DNA of 64,000 bases from SAR202 cluster bacterium (GCA_009392295.1 VFGW01000012.1:1-64000); one strand, 5' to 3'; counted from the first letter of the stretch, positions 37,108-46,113 are shown. Numbers and translations are program-made. The notes: a model not told the origin generated them from the letters alone.

Positions 37108-39402
37108 TTAATCGTCTTCTTTTTTATTTGATTGAGACTTATCAGCGGTATTTTTTAAAATTTCAGACCAACTAGATTCCCCTGAAATTTGATTTCCAGA
37201 TCTAAAAGATAACAAAGTTTTCCTAAATCTTAACAATAAAATAATTATTGCTACAACAAGAACCATTAACAAATAACCAAGAAAGTTCCAAGATTCTTCA
37301 CTGAAATATAAGGTTTGAGGCGGCGGAACAGGTGTAGGTTCAAGTGCTGCTTTATATTCGCTACTCCTAAACACTCCACTACCTAAAGTTCCAGCATATA
37401 TGATATTATCATTAACAAAATTTGGCGAAATATCTATAACCGAAACATAATCATTAAACAAACCAAAATTAATTTGATCCCATGTTTCACCAGAATCATC
37501 AGACTTATAAATCCCCTCATTAGGTAACCCAACAAACATAGTCCCATTGGGTGAAATTTTCACTGAGGAAATCATTTTTTGAGAAGATGGCAAACCATTA
37601 GACATGCTAATCCAAGTTTCTCCAAAATCATTAGACTTAAAAGCTCCTAAATTACTACCAATAATTATCAGGCCATTCTCAGAATATTCTGAAGAGAAAT
37701 CAATAGAATGAACTGAAATATTATTTAAAGTTTCATTATTAATTTTATCCCAAGTATTTCCTCCATCAATGGATCTATACAAAAAATCTCCTAGAGTTCC
37801 AGTAAGTATAGTTTGATCCTCAGCAAAATTTGGAGAAGTACTTATTTCTAATATCCTACTTTTAATGTAAGTTTCACTAAGATTATTCCAAGTTTGTCCA
37901 CCGTTCTCAGATTTGAAAATTCCTAATGATGTAGCTATAAATAAAGTGAAATCTTGTGCAAAGTTGTTCGAAATATCTATCGCCTGAATAACTCTTTCGC
38001 CAACTTCAGAACCAATAGATATATAATTCCAACTGTCTCCCCTATCGACAGATTTATACAATCCTGACTTACCTGTAACAAAAACAATCCCGTCATTTGA
38101 ATAATTTGGAGAGATATCTAACATCCACATTTTTAAATCTTTTAAACCTGAATTTGCTTGCATCCAAGTCTCTCCTCCATTGGTAGATTTAAAAATTCCC
38201 GTATTATTAGTTCCTGCAAAAACAGTTCCATCATTAACAAAATTTGGAGATACAGTTATTGTCCTAATTGTTGAAACTGTAAGACCTTCAGTAACTTTAT
38301 CCCATTTAATACCACGATCATTTGAAGAAAAAAGGCCTGCAGATGTTCCTGAAAAAATCATCCCATCATCATTAAAATTTGGGGATAAAGCAAGCGATCT
38401 AATTTGCTTGTCTTGTAAATTACGGCCATATACTTCTTCCTTTTTAGTATCATTAACTCTAGTCCAAGATTCTCCAGCATTCTCAGATTTGAAAATCATA
38501 CCAAAAGAAGCACCTATATAAATTGTTTTATCATTATAATAATTATTTGATAAGTCTATAGTTCTCACATAAGCATTATCTAAACCATTTTCACTTTTGC
38601 TCCAAGATCTTCCATAATTTCTAGACAAATATAATCCTTCACCAGGCATTGCCAAAAATACAGTCCCATCATTTGAATAATCAGTCGACAAAACGATTTT
38701 TTGAATGAATTTATCAGGCAACCCATTACCAGTAAACTCCCAAGTTAAGCCTGAATTAGTTGAAATAAATACACCCTTATCAATAGTACCTGCAAAAAGA
38801 GTTTGGTCATTTGAGTAGTTTGGAGATATTCCCAATGCAAGAACGTATTTGCTATCTAAGCCTTTCTTAAACTGTAACCATGATGCTCCTCTATCTACTG
38901 AACGATAAATATATGCCCCAAAAACTCCTATAAATACAGTTCCATCATTTGAATAATTTGGAGAGATAGCAATTGCTTCTAAACTAGAAGGTGTCTTAGA
39001 GCTATTAGATCTAATTTCTGGGCCTTTAAAAACCATAACCCAAGATTCTCCAGCATTATATGTTACAAATAACTCTCCTCTAGATGTTCCAACAAATAGA
39101 GTTTGGTCATTTGAGTAGTTTGGAGATATTGCAATGGTTGGAACTAATTTTCTACCTATTCCTTTAGTAGCTTGACTCCAAGACTTTCCTTTATCAACAG
39201 ATTTATAAACACCTTTATTAGTTCCAATAAAAATAGTACCATCCTGTTCAAATGTTGGCGAAAATGCTATAGACCAAGGCGTCCCACCCAATGGACCTAA
39301 GGATTTCCACCCAGATGCTAATAAAATTTCAGAATTAAAGCTAAAAAAAACTAATAAAAACAGAATGATAAAACTAGATTTTTTATAAAATAATTGCAAC
39401 AT
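37108..39402 (-). CDS. secreted/anchored beta-propeller protein with about 14 BNR-type repeats
   Basis: 764 residues. An N-terminal signal peptide (about 1-30) is followed by about 14 repeats of roughly 50 residues, each carrying S-P-N-Y-S-N-D-x-T-x-F-x-G-T and then S-x-D-x-G-x-x-W. After a proline-rich linker (P-T-P-V-P-P-P) there is one membrane helix (about 705-728) and a charged tail, so the propellers face outside. Fourteen repeats would make two seven-bladed propellers, like YCF48/sortilin-type proteins. Binding of a protein or polysaccharide is likely; enzymatic activity is not evident. It is the last gene of the aminotransferase-asd-dapA run, 15 nt after dapA. Confidence 0.8.
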   Translation of the reverse strand: MLQLFYKKSSFIILFLLVFFSFNSEILLASGWKSLGPLGGTPWSIAFSPTFEQDGTIFIGTNKGVYKSVDKGKSWSQATKGIGRKLVPTIAISPNYSNDQTLFVGTSRGELFVTYNAGESWVMVFKGPEIRSNSSKTPSSLEAIAISPNYSNDGTVFIGVFGAYIYRSVDRGASWLQFKKGLDSKYVLALGISPNYSNDQTLFAGTIDKGVFISTNSGLTWEFTGNGLPDKFIQKIVLSTDYSNDGTVFLAMPGEGLYLSRNYGRSWSKSENGLDNAYVRTIDLSNNYYNDKTIYIGASFGMIFKSENAGESWTRVNDTKKEEVYGRNLQDKQIRSLALSPNFNDDGMIFSGTSAGLFSSNDRGIKWDKVTEGLTVSTIRTITVSPNFVNDGTVFAGTNNTGIFKSTNGGETWMQANSGLKDLKMWMLDISPNYSNDGIVFVTGKSGLYKSVDRGDSWNYISIGSEVGERVIQAIDISNNFAQDFTLFIATSLGIFKSENGGQTWNNLSETYIKSRILEISTSPNFAEDQTILTGTLGDFLYRSIDGGNTWDKINNETLNNISVHSIDFSSEYSENGLIIIGSNLGAFKSNDFGETWISMSNGLPSSQKMISSVKISPNGTMFVGLPNEGIYKSDDSGETWDQINFGLFNDYVSVIDISPNFVNDNIIYAGTLGSGVFRSSEYKAALEPTPVPPPQTLYFSEESWNFLGYLLMVLVVAIIILLLRFRKTLLSFRSGNQISGESSWSEILKNTADKSQSNKKEDD
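38798..39130 (-). repeat. 33-bp identical repeats within the propeller gene
   Basis: The same 33 bases occur at 38798-38830 and 39098-39130, exactly 300 bp (100 codons, two repeat units) apart. Other repeats in the gene have drifted, so this pair suggests a recent two-unit duplication or gene conversion. Confidence 0.8.
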
Positions 39403-39417
39403 GTTGATCCTAAAACA

Positions 39418-40311
39418 CTAAGAAGGATATTTAATATCAATTTCAAAATCAGAAATAATATTATCAAATTTATTAACAAAATCAGTGTCAGGTTCATACA
39501 ATGGTAGCCTTACACCTCCCACTGGAAATCCAGATATATTTAAAGCATATTTCACAGGAATTGGATTAGTCACCCAAAATAAAGCTTTAAATAATGGCAA
39601 CAATTTTCTATGTTGCATTGCTGCATCAGAAAATTTTCCAGACAAAATCAATGTGATCATATCTTTTATCTGCAATCCAATAATATTGGAAGCAACACTT
39701 ACAATACCATATCCACCAACAGACATGACTTGAAAAGTCTCATCATCATTACCACTCCATACCAAAAAGTCATCAGGGGAACTATCTATTATTTGAGTAA
39801 TTTGAAATTGATCACTAGAAGCTTCTTTTATTCCAATAATATTATCTATTTCTGCCAACCTCAAAGTTGTACCTAAGTCCATATTTAAAGAAGTTCTAGA
39901 AGGTACATTATAAAGAATCCCTGGAATGCTTACAGCCTCAGCTATACTTTTAAAATGTCGATACAATCCTTCTTGAGTTGGTTTATTATATGAAGGAACA
40001 GTTAACAACAGTGCGTCAACACCAATCTTTTCTGCTTCTAAAGATAACTCCAAAGATTTTTTATGATTATTATCAGTAGTTCCTGCAATCACAGATACAT
40101 TATCGCCAACTTCTGATTTTATTTCAGAAAACAATCTTAATTTCTCATCATCAGACATGGAAGGAGACTCGCCTGTTGTTCCACCCACCAATAAACCATC
40201 ACTACCAGACTCTATCAATGCAGAAGCTAATTTTCTGGATTTAATATAATCGACATCACCCTGATCATTAAAAGGAGTAATCATCGCAGTAATTAGACGA
40301 CCAATTTTCAT
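39418..40311 (-). CDS. dapA: 4-hydroxy-tetrahydrodipicolinate synthase
   Basis: 297 residues of the class I aldolase fold. It has G-G-T-T-G-E-S (42-48), Y-N-V-P-S-R-T with the catalytic Tyr, and G-I-K-E-A-S with the Schiff-base Lys. It joins pyruvate and aspartate semialdehyde, the first committed step to diaminopimelate and lysine. It follows asd (51 nt away) on the same strand. The N-acetylneuraminate-lyase branch is a possible alternative, but the asd context supports DapA. Confidence 0.93.
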   Translation of the reverse strand: MKIGRLITAMITPFNDQGDVDYIKSRKLASALIESGSDGLLVGGTTGESPSMSDDEKLRLFSEIKSEVGDNVSVIAGTTDNNHKKSLELSLEAEKIGVDALLLTVPSYNKPTQEGLYRHFKSIAEAVSIPGILYNVPSRTSLNMDLGTTLRLAEIDNIIGIKEASSDQFQITQIIDSSPDDFLVWSGNDDETFQVMSVGGYGIVSVASNIIGLQIKDMITLILSGKFSDAAMQHRKLLPLFKALFWVTNPIPVKYALNISGFPVGGVRLPLYEPDTDFVNKFDNIISDFEIDIKYPS

Positions 40312-40362
40312 TTTAAATCCTTAAGAGTTGACCCATAAATTTTTTAAAAAATAATTATAATA

Positions 40363-41379
40363 TTATACAACTAAATTCATTTGAATCATAGAATCAAAGA
40401 TTTGCAATGCATTCAATGCAGCACCTTTTCTAAGATTATCATTTACAATCCATAAAGCCAAAACATTAGATCGGTAATTATCCAACCTTATACGACCAAC
40501 AAAAACATCATCTTTGCCTTCAGAATTGATTGGCGTAGGATAAGTATTATTTGTTAAATCATCCAAAACTTTAATTCCTGAAAAATTATTCAGACTTCCT
40601 AAAGCTTCATCAAGTTTTACATCATCTTCAAATTCTATATGAACTGACTGACTATGACTTACAAATACAGGGACACGTACACAAGTTGCTGAAATTTCTA
40701 GATCTGGTCGATGTAAAATCTTTTTTGTTTCTAAAATCATCTTCATTTCTTCTTTGGTATAGCCATTGGGCTGTAAATCATCAATATGTGGAAAAAGATT
40801 AAAAGCAATTTGATGTGGATAAACATCATTATCAAATTTTTCACCTGAAATAATCTGTTTAGATTGTTTTAATAACTCAGACACAGCCGCAGAGCCAGTC
40901 CCTGAAACAGACTGATATGTGTCAGTAATAACTCTTATAGGGCGACTCAATTTAGTTAAACATCCTAATACCATTGCAAGTGGAGTAGTAGAACAATTTG
41001 GTATAGAAACAATTCCTTTATGATCCATCAAATCTTTAGAATTAATTTCTGGAATAACTAAAGGTACTTCATCAGACAATCTAAATGCAGAACTGTCATC
41101 GATTACAACTGCACCACTTTTAACTGCCAAATCAGCAATAGATTCACTAATATCTGTAGTTGCAGAAATAAAAACAAAATCAGAATCTAAAAATGAATCA
41201 TCATTAATTTCTTCAATCACTAAATGATTATCCAAATAATCTAGTTTTTTACCCAAAGATCTTTTAGATGCAAATACTCTTAATAAACTAGAAGGATATT
41301 TCCTATCCTCTAACATTTTAAGAAAAACAGTACCTACCGCACCTGTTGCACCTACAATCGAGATATTATGTTTATACAT
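40363..41379 (-). CDS. asd: aspartate-semialdehyde dehydrogenase
   Basis: 338 residues. It has the NADP-binding G-A-T-G-A-V-G near the N-terminus, the catalytic Cys in S-I-P-N-C-S-T-T-P (about 125-133), the Q-S-V-S-G-T-G segment, and C-V-R-V-P-V-F-x-S-H with the catalytic His region. It reduces aspartyl phosphate to aspartate semialdehyde for lysine, threonine and methionine. It sits between the aminotransferase and dapA in one minus-strand unit. Confidence 0.96.
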   Translation of the reverse strand: MYKHNISIVGATGAVGTVFLKMLEDRKYPSSLLRVFASKRSLGKKLDYLDNHLVIEEINDDSFLDSDFVFISATTDISESIADLAVKSGAVVIDDSSAFRLSDEVPLVIPEINSKDLMDHKGIVSIPNCSTTPLAMVLGCLTKLSRPIRVITDTYQSVSGTGSAAVSELLKQSKQIISGEKFDNDVYPHQIAFNLFPHIDDLQPNGYTKEEMKMILETKKILHRPDLEISATCVRVPVFVSHSQSVHIEFEDDVKLDEALGSLNNFSGIKVLDDLTNNTYPTPINSEGKDDVFVGRIRLDNYRSNVLALWIVNDNLRKGAALNALQIFDSMIQMNLVV

Positions 41380-41454
41380 ATATAATCCAATCCATCTAAT
41401 AATTAAAATGTTATTAAATTATATGACAAAAAATAGGAATAACTAAATAATTAA

Positions 41455-42621
41455 TCAAGAACTGCTCTGAACAAATTGGTTTATTTTTTCTAACGCCTTC
41501 TCAATATTTTCAACGGAATTTGCAAAAGAAAACCTAAGATGACCTTTTCCAAATTCACCAAAAGACTCACCAGCTAAAGATGCTACTCCAAAATCTTGCA
41601 ACAATTTATCTGCAAAAACCCTACTGTCCATACCAGTATCTTTAATACTAGGAAATACATAAAAAGCACCGTCAGGCATAGGACAATTAATCCCATTAAT
41701 TGAATTTAAACCATTCACAATGATATGCCTTCTTCTATCAAATTCTTCAACTATCTCTAACGCTCTTTCTTGAGAACCAGTGATCGCTTCAGCAGCAGCA
41801 ATTTGTGTAAATGAAGCAGTACAAGAAACTGAATTTGTAGATAATTTTGAAATAGATTCAACAAGTCCAATTGGCATCACTCCATATCCAATTCTCCAAC
41901 CAGTCATGGCATACGTTTTAGACAAACCATCTAAGATTATAGTACGGTCAGTCATTCCATTAAAACTTGAGATACTCTGAAAATCTCCACCATATAAAAA
42001 ACGTCTGTAAATTTCATCAGACAAAACAATTATGTTATTTTCAGAAGCTAACTCAGATAACTTTTTCAATGCAGATTGACTAACTATGCTACCACAGGGA
42101 TTATTAGGTGAATTAACTATAATCATTTTTGTTTTAGGAGTTATGCTTTCAACCACTTTATCTAAATCAATATCAAAATTCAAATCCATAGATAATTCCA
42201 TTGGAACTGGTACTCCACCAACAAAATTTATCATAGATTCATAAATTGGAAAGCCTGGGTTAGGATATAAAACTTCATCTCCAGCGTCAATCAAAGCCAT
42301 AATTACAAAAAACATTATTGGTTTTGCTCCAGGTGTAATAACAACATTTTCTCCAGAAACATCTATCCCCCTGGTCTCTCTAACCTCTTGAGCAATTGTC
42401 TCCCTAACTTCCATCAACCCAGGAGAAGGACCATAATGAGTATACCCATTTGACAAAGCAGATCTACCAGCTTCAACAATATTACTTGGAGTATCAAAAT
42501 CTGGTTCACCAATTTCTAAATGAATGATTTCTTTTCCTTCTGCCTCCAGTTTTTTAGCTTTAGCTAAAACTTCGAAAGCTGTTTCAGTTCCAAGCCTATC
42601 CATTCTTGAAGCTAACTTCAT
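41455..42621 (-). CDS. class I/II PLP aminotransferase (aspartate aminotransferase-like)
   Basis: 388 residues of fold type I. It has I-G-E-P-D-F-D-T-P (37-45), N-S-P-N-N-P-C-G (about 170), the Schiff-base Lys in G-L-S-K-T-Y-A-M-T-G-W-R-I-G-Y, and the C-terminal R-F-S-F-A carboxylate-binding Arg. The sequence is closest to the Igamma aspartate aminotransferases. Because asd and dapA follow, it may supply aspartate or act in the diaminopimelate route. LL-diaminopimelate aminotransferase is an alternative I cannot exclude. AAGGAG lies upstream of the ATG. Confidence 0.9.
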   Translation of the reverse strand: MKLASRMDRLGTETAFEVLAKAKKLEAEGKEIIHLEIGEPDFDTPSNIVEAGRSALSNGYTHYGPSPGLMEVRETIAQEVRETRGIDVSGENVVITPGAKPIMFFVIMALIDAGDEVLYPNPGFPIYESMINFVGGVPVPMELSMDLNFDIDLDKVVESITPKTKMIIVNSPNNPCGSIVSQSALKKLSELASENNIIVLSDEIYRRFLYGGDFQSISSFNGMTDRTIILDGLSKTYAMTGWRIGYGVMPIGLVESISKLSTNSVSCTASFTQIAAAEAITGSQERALEIVEEFDRRRHIIVNGLNSINGINCPMPDGAFYVFPSIKDTGMDSRVFADKLLQDFGVASLAGESFGEFGKGHLRFSFANSVENIEKALEKINQFVQSSS

Positions 42622-42764
42622 CTTAACGCTCCTTTAATATCCTCATTATAAACGTACATAATCAAATAACTATTTAATAAATCTAGCATATCAAAAAATC
42701 AAAATATACACCATCTCTGTATAAAAAAGTGTAGAAAATATATATATTTGTTTCAATAATCCCT

Positions 42765-42770
42765 TATAAT
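42765..42770 (+). promoter_or_regulatory. -10 box upstream of ispH
   Basis: A perfect TATAAT without a clear -35, 60 nt before the ispH start. The AAGGAG site at 42813-42818 lies 11 nt before the ATG, rather far. Confidence 0.35.
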
Positions 42771-42829
42771 CTAAATAAATTCCAATGATTGATACAGTAT
42801 CTCTAGGACTAAGGAGAAAATATTAGAAA

Positions 42830-43729
42830 ATGATAGTATTTCTTGGATCCCCAAGAGGATTCTGCGCAGGGGTTGTAAGAGCAATTGACAGCGTAGATAT
42901 TGCCTTGGAAAAATACGGTCCACCAATATATGTAAAGCACCAAATTGTCCACAACTCATATGTTGTTAAACAAATTGAACAAAAAGGAGCAATTACTGTA
43001 GAAAAAGTATCTGAAATCCCTGAAGGTTCTAAAGTTGTTTTCTCAGCTCATGGTTCTGCTCCCGAAGACTATATTGAAGCTAAAACTAGAAACCTACATG
43101 TTTTAGATGCAACTTGCCCATTAGTTACTAAAGTCCATAATGAAGCCAAAAAATATTCTAAAGATGGTCGAAAACTCATTTTAGTAGGACACGAAGGACA
43201 CCAAGAAGTTATTGGAACTATGGGGCAAGAAAAAATGCATCTTATTGATGATAGAAAAAAAAATGAAGATACTCTGCCCTCATGGCAAAAAGATACTCCT
43301 ATAACTATATTAACTCAAACTACACTATCTGAGGATGACACACAAATATCTATTTCCAAAATACAAAAAAATTTCAATAATGTAGTTGTTAAAAATGACA
43401 TTTGCTACGCAACAACTAACAGACAAAATGTAGTGAAAAAATTATCTAAAATGGTAGATATCATACTAGTAATCGGTTCAGCAAACAGCTCTAACTGCAA
43501 CCGATTAAGGGAAGTTGCTGAATCATATGGTGTTGTAGCTAAGTTAATCAATTCACCAAAACAGATTTCAAAAAAGTGGCTGCAAAATGTAAAAAATGTA
43601 GGCATCACTTCGGGGGCTTCTACTCCAGAAGAACAAATTGATTTAGTAATTGATTTTTTAAACCCAGATAAGGTGATACCTATAGTAGGCGCAAATGAAG
43701 ATATATCATTCAAAATGCCTGAAATTTAA
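42830..43729 (+). CDS. ispH: 4-hydroxy-3-methylbut-2-enyl diphosphate reductase
   Basis: 299 residues. This iron-sulfur enzyme makes IPP and DMAPP, the last step of the DXP pathway. The three cluster cysteines are present: G-F-C12-A-G-V, D-A-T-C-P-L-V-T-K-V-H (near 96) and N-S-S-N-C-N-R-L. H-G-S-A-P (near 74) and T-Q-T-T-L-S also match. The C-terminal G-A-S-T-P-E fits. Other pathway genes in the window are dxr and ispG. Confidence 0.97.
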   Translation: MIVFLGSPRGFCAGVVRAIDSVDIALEKYGPPIYVKHQIVHNSYVVKQIEQKGAITVEKVSEIPEGSKVVFSAHGSAPEDYIEAKTRNLHVLDATCPLVTKVHNEAKKYSKDGRKLILVGHEGHQEVIGTMGQEKMHLIDDRKKNEDTLPSWQKDTPITILTQTTLSEDDTQISISKIQKNFNNVVVKNDICYATTNRQNVVKKLSKMVDIILVIGSANSSNCNRLREVAESYGVVAKLINSPKQISKKWLQNVKNVGITSGASTPEEQIDLVIDFLNPDKVIPIVGANEDISFKMPEI

Positions 43730-43757
43730 TAATAAAATGATTAATATTTGAAGTAAT

Positions 43758-44459
43758 ATGAATATCACTTTAGAAAGTTTAAAATACGGTGCTCAAAAAG
43801 CTAAAGGTACTGTAATAATTATAGATGTTTTTAGAGCCTTCACAACTGCAGCTGTAGCATTTAATAAAGGTGTCCATTCGATAATATTAACTAAAGAGAT
43901 TGAAGAAGCTTCACAATTAAAACAAAAACAAATTACTGATTTAACCATGGGTGAAGTCAATGGAATCAAACCTTCAGATTTTGATTATGGTAACTCCCCA
44001 CATGAAATTTCAACTGCAAAAAATCTTTCGGGATTAAAGATTGCTCAATCAACCAGATCTGGAACATTGGGTGTATCTTTAGCCGCTAAAACACAAAAAA
44101 ACAATAATATTTTTGTAACAGGTCTAATGACTGCAAAAAGTACATCAGATATAATCAAAGCTCGAAACCTTGATGAGATATATATTGTAGCCATGGGATA
44201 TCAAGGAATTGAAAAAACTGATGAAGATGAAATTTGTGCTTTGTATATAAAAAGTTTACTCCAAAACAAACCACTAAATAAAAAATATGTTATAGATGTA
44301 ATTCTAAAATCAAATAGTACTAAACAATTTAATGATATTACCCAACCACAATTTCACCCAAAAGATTTAGATCATGCTTTGAAAATTGACAGTGAAAAAT
44401 TTGCTATGGAAGTTACTATACAAAACAAATTACTAGTCCTGCAAAAAATTTATAATTGA
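43758..44459 (+). CDS. comB: 2-phosphosulfolactate phosphatase family (ComB)
   Basis: 233 residues. It has D-V-F-R-A-F-T-T-A (near 23-31), G-E-V-N-G (near 67), D-Y-G-N-S-P-H-E-I and T-R-S-G-T, all ComB family marks. ComB removes phosphate from 2-phosphosulfolactate to give sulfolactate. This is a step toward coenzyme M in archaea, and in bacteria toward sulfolactate metabolites. ComA is not in the window. The next gene is a 2-hydroxyacid dehydrogenase of the type that includes sulfolactate dehydrogenase, which fits an organosulfonate role; this is inference. Confidence 0.85.
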   Translation: MNITLESLKYGAQKAKGTVIIIDVFRAFTTAAVAFNKGVHSIILTKEIEEASQLKQKQITDLTMGEVNGIKPSDFDYGNSPHEISTAKNLSGLKIAQSTRSGTLGVSLAAKTQKNNNIFVTGLMTAKSTSDIIKARNLDEIYIVAMGYQGIEKTDEDEICALYIKSLLQNKPLNKKYVIDVILKSNSTKQFNDITQPQFHPKDLDHALKIDSEKFAMEVTIQNKLLVLQKIYN

Positions 44460-44490
44460 TTTAAATGAGTAATTTTCTGAAACATACAAT

Positions 44491-45459
44491 ATGAAATCAC
44501 ATAATTTTTCCATAGTAATTCCAGGGGATCATCCTTTACAAATTAAAGGCTCTAAACATCTAAAAAGATTGGAGGAGTATGGGGAAATCACTCTCTTCGA
44601 TTCTTTACCAAAAAACCTTGACGAACAAATAGAAAGAGTTCAAAATGCAGACATAATATTGAATACACGTGCAAGTATAAAATGGAATTCTGATTCTATC
44701 AAAAAATTAACAAGACTAAAAATGATTGCAACTTGTGGTGTTGGGTTAGACAATATAGATCTAAAAGCTGCTAAAAAATCCAATGTTCTAGTTTGCAACC
44801 AGCCTGGTGTAAATTCAATATATGTTGCTGAACATGTAATAGCTCTCATGTTTTCTTTAGCAAAAAGAACTGCTTATCAAACAGTGCAAATAAAAAAAGG
44901 CAATTGGAGCTCAATACCAAATTATTTTTTAAATGGTAAAACCATAGGGTTAATTGGAACCGGGAATATTGGATCAAAAATAGCTGAAACAGCTAATCAT
45001 TTAGGAATGAATGTTATAGCTTGGACTTTTAACCCATCAATTCAAAAAGAACAATCTTTAAATCTTAAATATGTCTCCTTCAAAAAGCTCATTCAAGAAT
45101 CAGATGTTATTTCTATTCAAGTAAAATTAACTCCTGATTCAGAAAAAATACTAGGCGAAAAGGAATTTAAAATAATGAAGAAAAATGTACTAGTTATTAA
45201 CGCAGCTAGAGGGGGACTTATCGATTCTAATGCATTAATAAAATATCTAGAAAACGGACATATTGGTGGCGCAGCCTTGGATGTGTTTGAAATTGAACCT
45301 ATACCAAAATCACATCCTATACTTAATTGTGATCAAATCATTCTAACTCCTCACAATGCAGATTTAACCCCAGAATGTATAGATGCATTAAACTCAGGCG
45401 CGGTTGATAATATCATCTCATTTATTGAAGGAAATCCTATTAACATTGCAAACGTTTAA
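44491..45459 (+). CDS. D-isomer 2-hydroxyacid dehydrogenase
   Basis: 322 residues like D-3-phosphoglycerate dehydrogenase without its regulatory domain. It has the NAD loop G-T-G-N-I-G (near 156), the catalytic Arg in N-A-A-R-G-G, the Glu in F-E-I-E-P and the His in T-P-H-N-A. The substrate could be phosphoglycerate, glycerate or sulfolactate; the adjacent comB makes sulfolactate worth testing. It lies 31 nt after comB and 11 nt before the RidA gene, probably one operon. Confidence 0.88.
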   Translation: MKSHNFSIVIPGDHPLQIKGSKHLKRLEEYGEITLFDSLPKNLDEQIERVQNADIILNTRASIKWNSDSIKKLTRLKMIATCGVGLDNIDLKAAKKSNVLVCNQPGVNSIYVAEHVIALMFSLAKRTAYQTVQIKKGNWSSIPNYFLNGKTIGLIGTGNIGSKIAETANHLGMNVIAWTFNPSIQKEQSLNLKYVSFKKLIQESDVISIQVKLTPDSEKILGEKEFKIMKKNVLVINAARGGLIDSNALIKYLENGHIGGAALDVFEIEPIPKSHPILNCDQIILTPHNADLTPECIDALNSGAVDNIISFIEGNPINIANV

Positions 45460-45470
45460 TTAAAAACACC

Positions 45471-45866
45471 ATGAACATAAAAAACAAAAGAATTAATTTC
45501 GAAAATATTTATCCCGCAGGAAAAATTTATACTAGAGGAGTCAAATCTGGAAATACTTTATTTTTATCAGGAACAACAGCAAAAAAATCATCTGCACAAG
45601 GAGGATCACCTCTAGAACAACTAGATGTAATTTTGTATAGAATCACAGCAATGGTAAAATCTGAAAACGGTAAACCAAGCGACATAGTGAAATTAACAAC
45701 TTTTGTAACAAATAAATCTCACTGGTGGCCCATTAATTCAGATCATGAAAAAATATATCAAAAATATTTTGGTAAAGAACTGCCTACTAACTCAATCATT
45801 GAAGTCAGAGGACTAGTAGAAGAAGGGTTAGATATAGAAATTGAAGCAATAGCTATAATAACTTAA
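45471..45866 (+). CDS. RidA/YjgF family protein
   Basis: 131 residues of the Rid family. The Arg that binds the substrate carboxylate is in E-V-R-G-L (near 113). The N-terminal strands have G-N-T-L-F-L-S-G-T-T-A. RidA proper removes reactive enamines and imines made by PLP enzymes. The sequence around the active site is less close to canonical RidA, so it may belong to Rid1-7 subgroups with other substrates. It ends just before a hairpin shared with the convergent selenoprotein gene. Confidence 0.85.
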   Translation: MNIKNKRINFENIYPAGKIYTRGVKSGNTLFLSGTTAKKSSAQGGSPLEQLDVILYRITAMVKSENGKPSDIVKLTTFVTNKSHWWPINSDHEKIYQKYFGKELPTNSIIEVRGLVEEGLDIEIEAIAIIT

Positions 45867-45876
45867 ATAAACTAAA

Positions 45877-45895
45877 ATGAAGCTCACGGCTTCAT
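45877..45895 (-). promoter_or_regulatory. candidate SECIS hairpin (and/or terminator) of the Uxx-star gene
   Basis: On the minus strand, ATGAAGC and GCTTCAT form a 7-bp stem around a CGTGA loop. The stem starts 11 nt after the in-frame UGA at 45907-45909, and the G in the loop is about 20 nt from it. That lies within the 16-37 nt window of bacterial SECIS elements. A T-rich stretch (TTTTAGTTTATTT on the minus strand) follows, so the same hairpin may also end the transcript. The plus-strand side has no T run. Confidence 0.5.
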
Positions 45896-45897
45896 AA

Positions 45898-46113
45898 TCA
45901 AAAAGTTCACCCAACTCCTTTAAAGCCAACAATTACATTCTCTCCATCAACTACCACAGGAGTTATTCGTTCCCCTCCTGTTAAATCTTCTACTTTAGAC
46001 CAAGCTTCATTGTTTAATTTTAGATCAACTTCCTTATAATCAATTCCATCTCTATCTAATTCTTCTTTCAATGCTGCTGAATAATCACAGTCCGGATGCG
46101 TATATACAATCAT
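45898..46113 (-). CDS. Uxx-star family glutaredoxin-like selenoprotein
   Basis: Read with UGA as selenocysteine this is a 71-residue protein. Without it the frame ends at 45907 after G-V-G. The first 68 residues are a glutaredoxin-like fold with Cys in H-P-D-C-D-Y-S (7-13) and the cis-Pro in I-T-P-V-V-V. Continuing through the UGA at 45907-45909 gives Sec-Thr-Phe and then UGA stop (45898-45900). This is the U-x-x-stop ending of the Uxx-star glutaredoxin-like (seleno)protein family. A hairpin at SECIS distance follows and SelB is encoded at 6841. AGGA lies 7 nt before the ATG. Cys-10 and Sec-69 could form a redox pair. Its partner is unknown. Confidence 0.72.

Noticed and set aside
38798-39130. 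CRISPR-like spaced repeats
   Set aside because: The repeats are in frame within the propeller gene and encode its blades; there are no regular spacers or cas genes.
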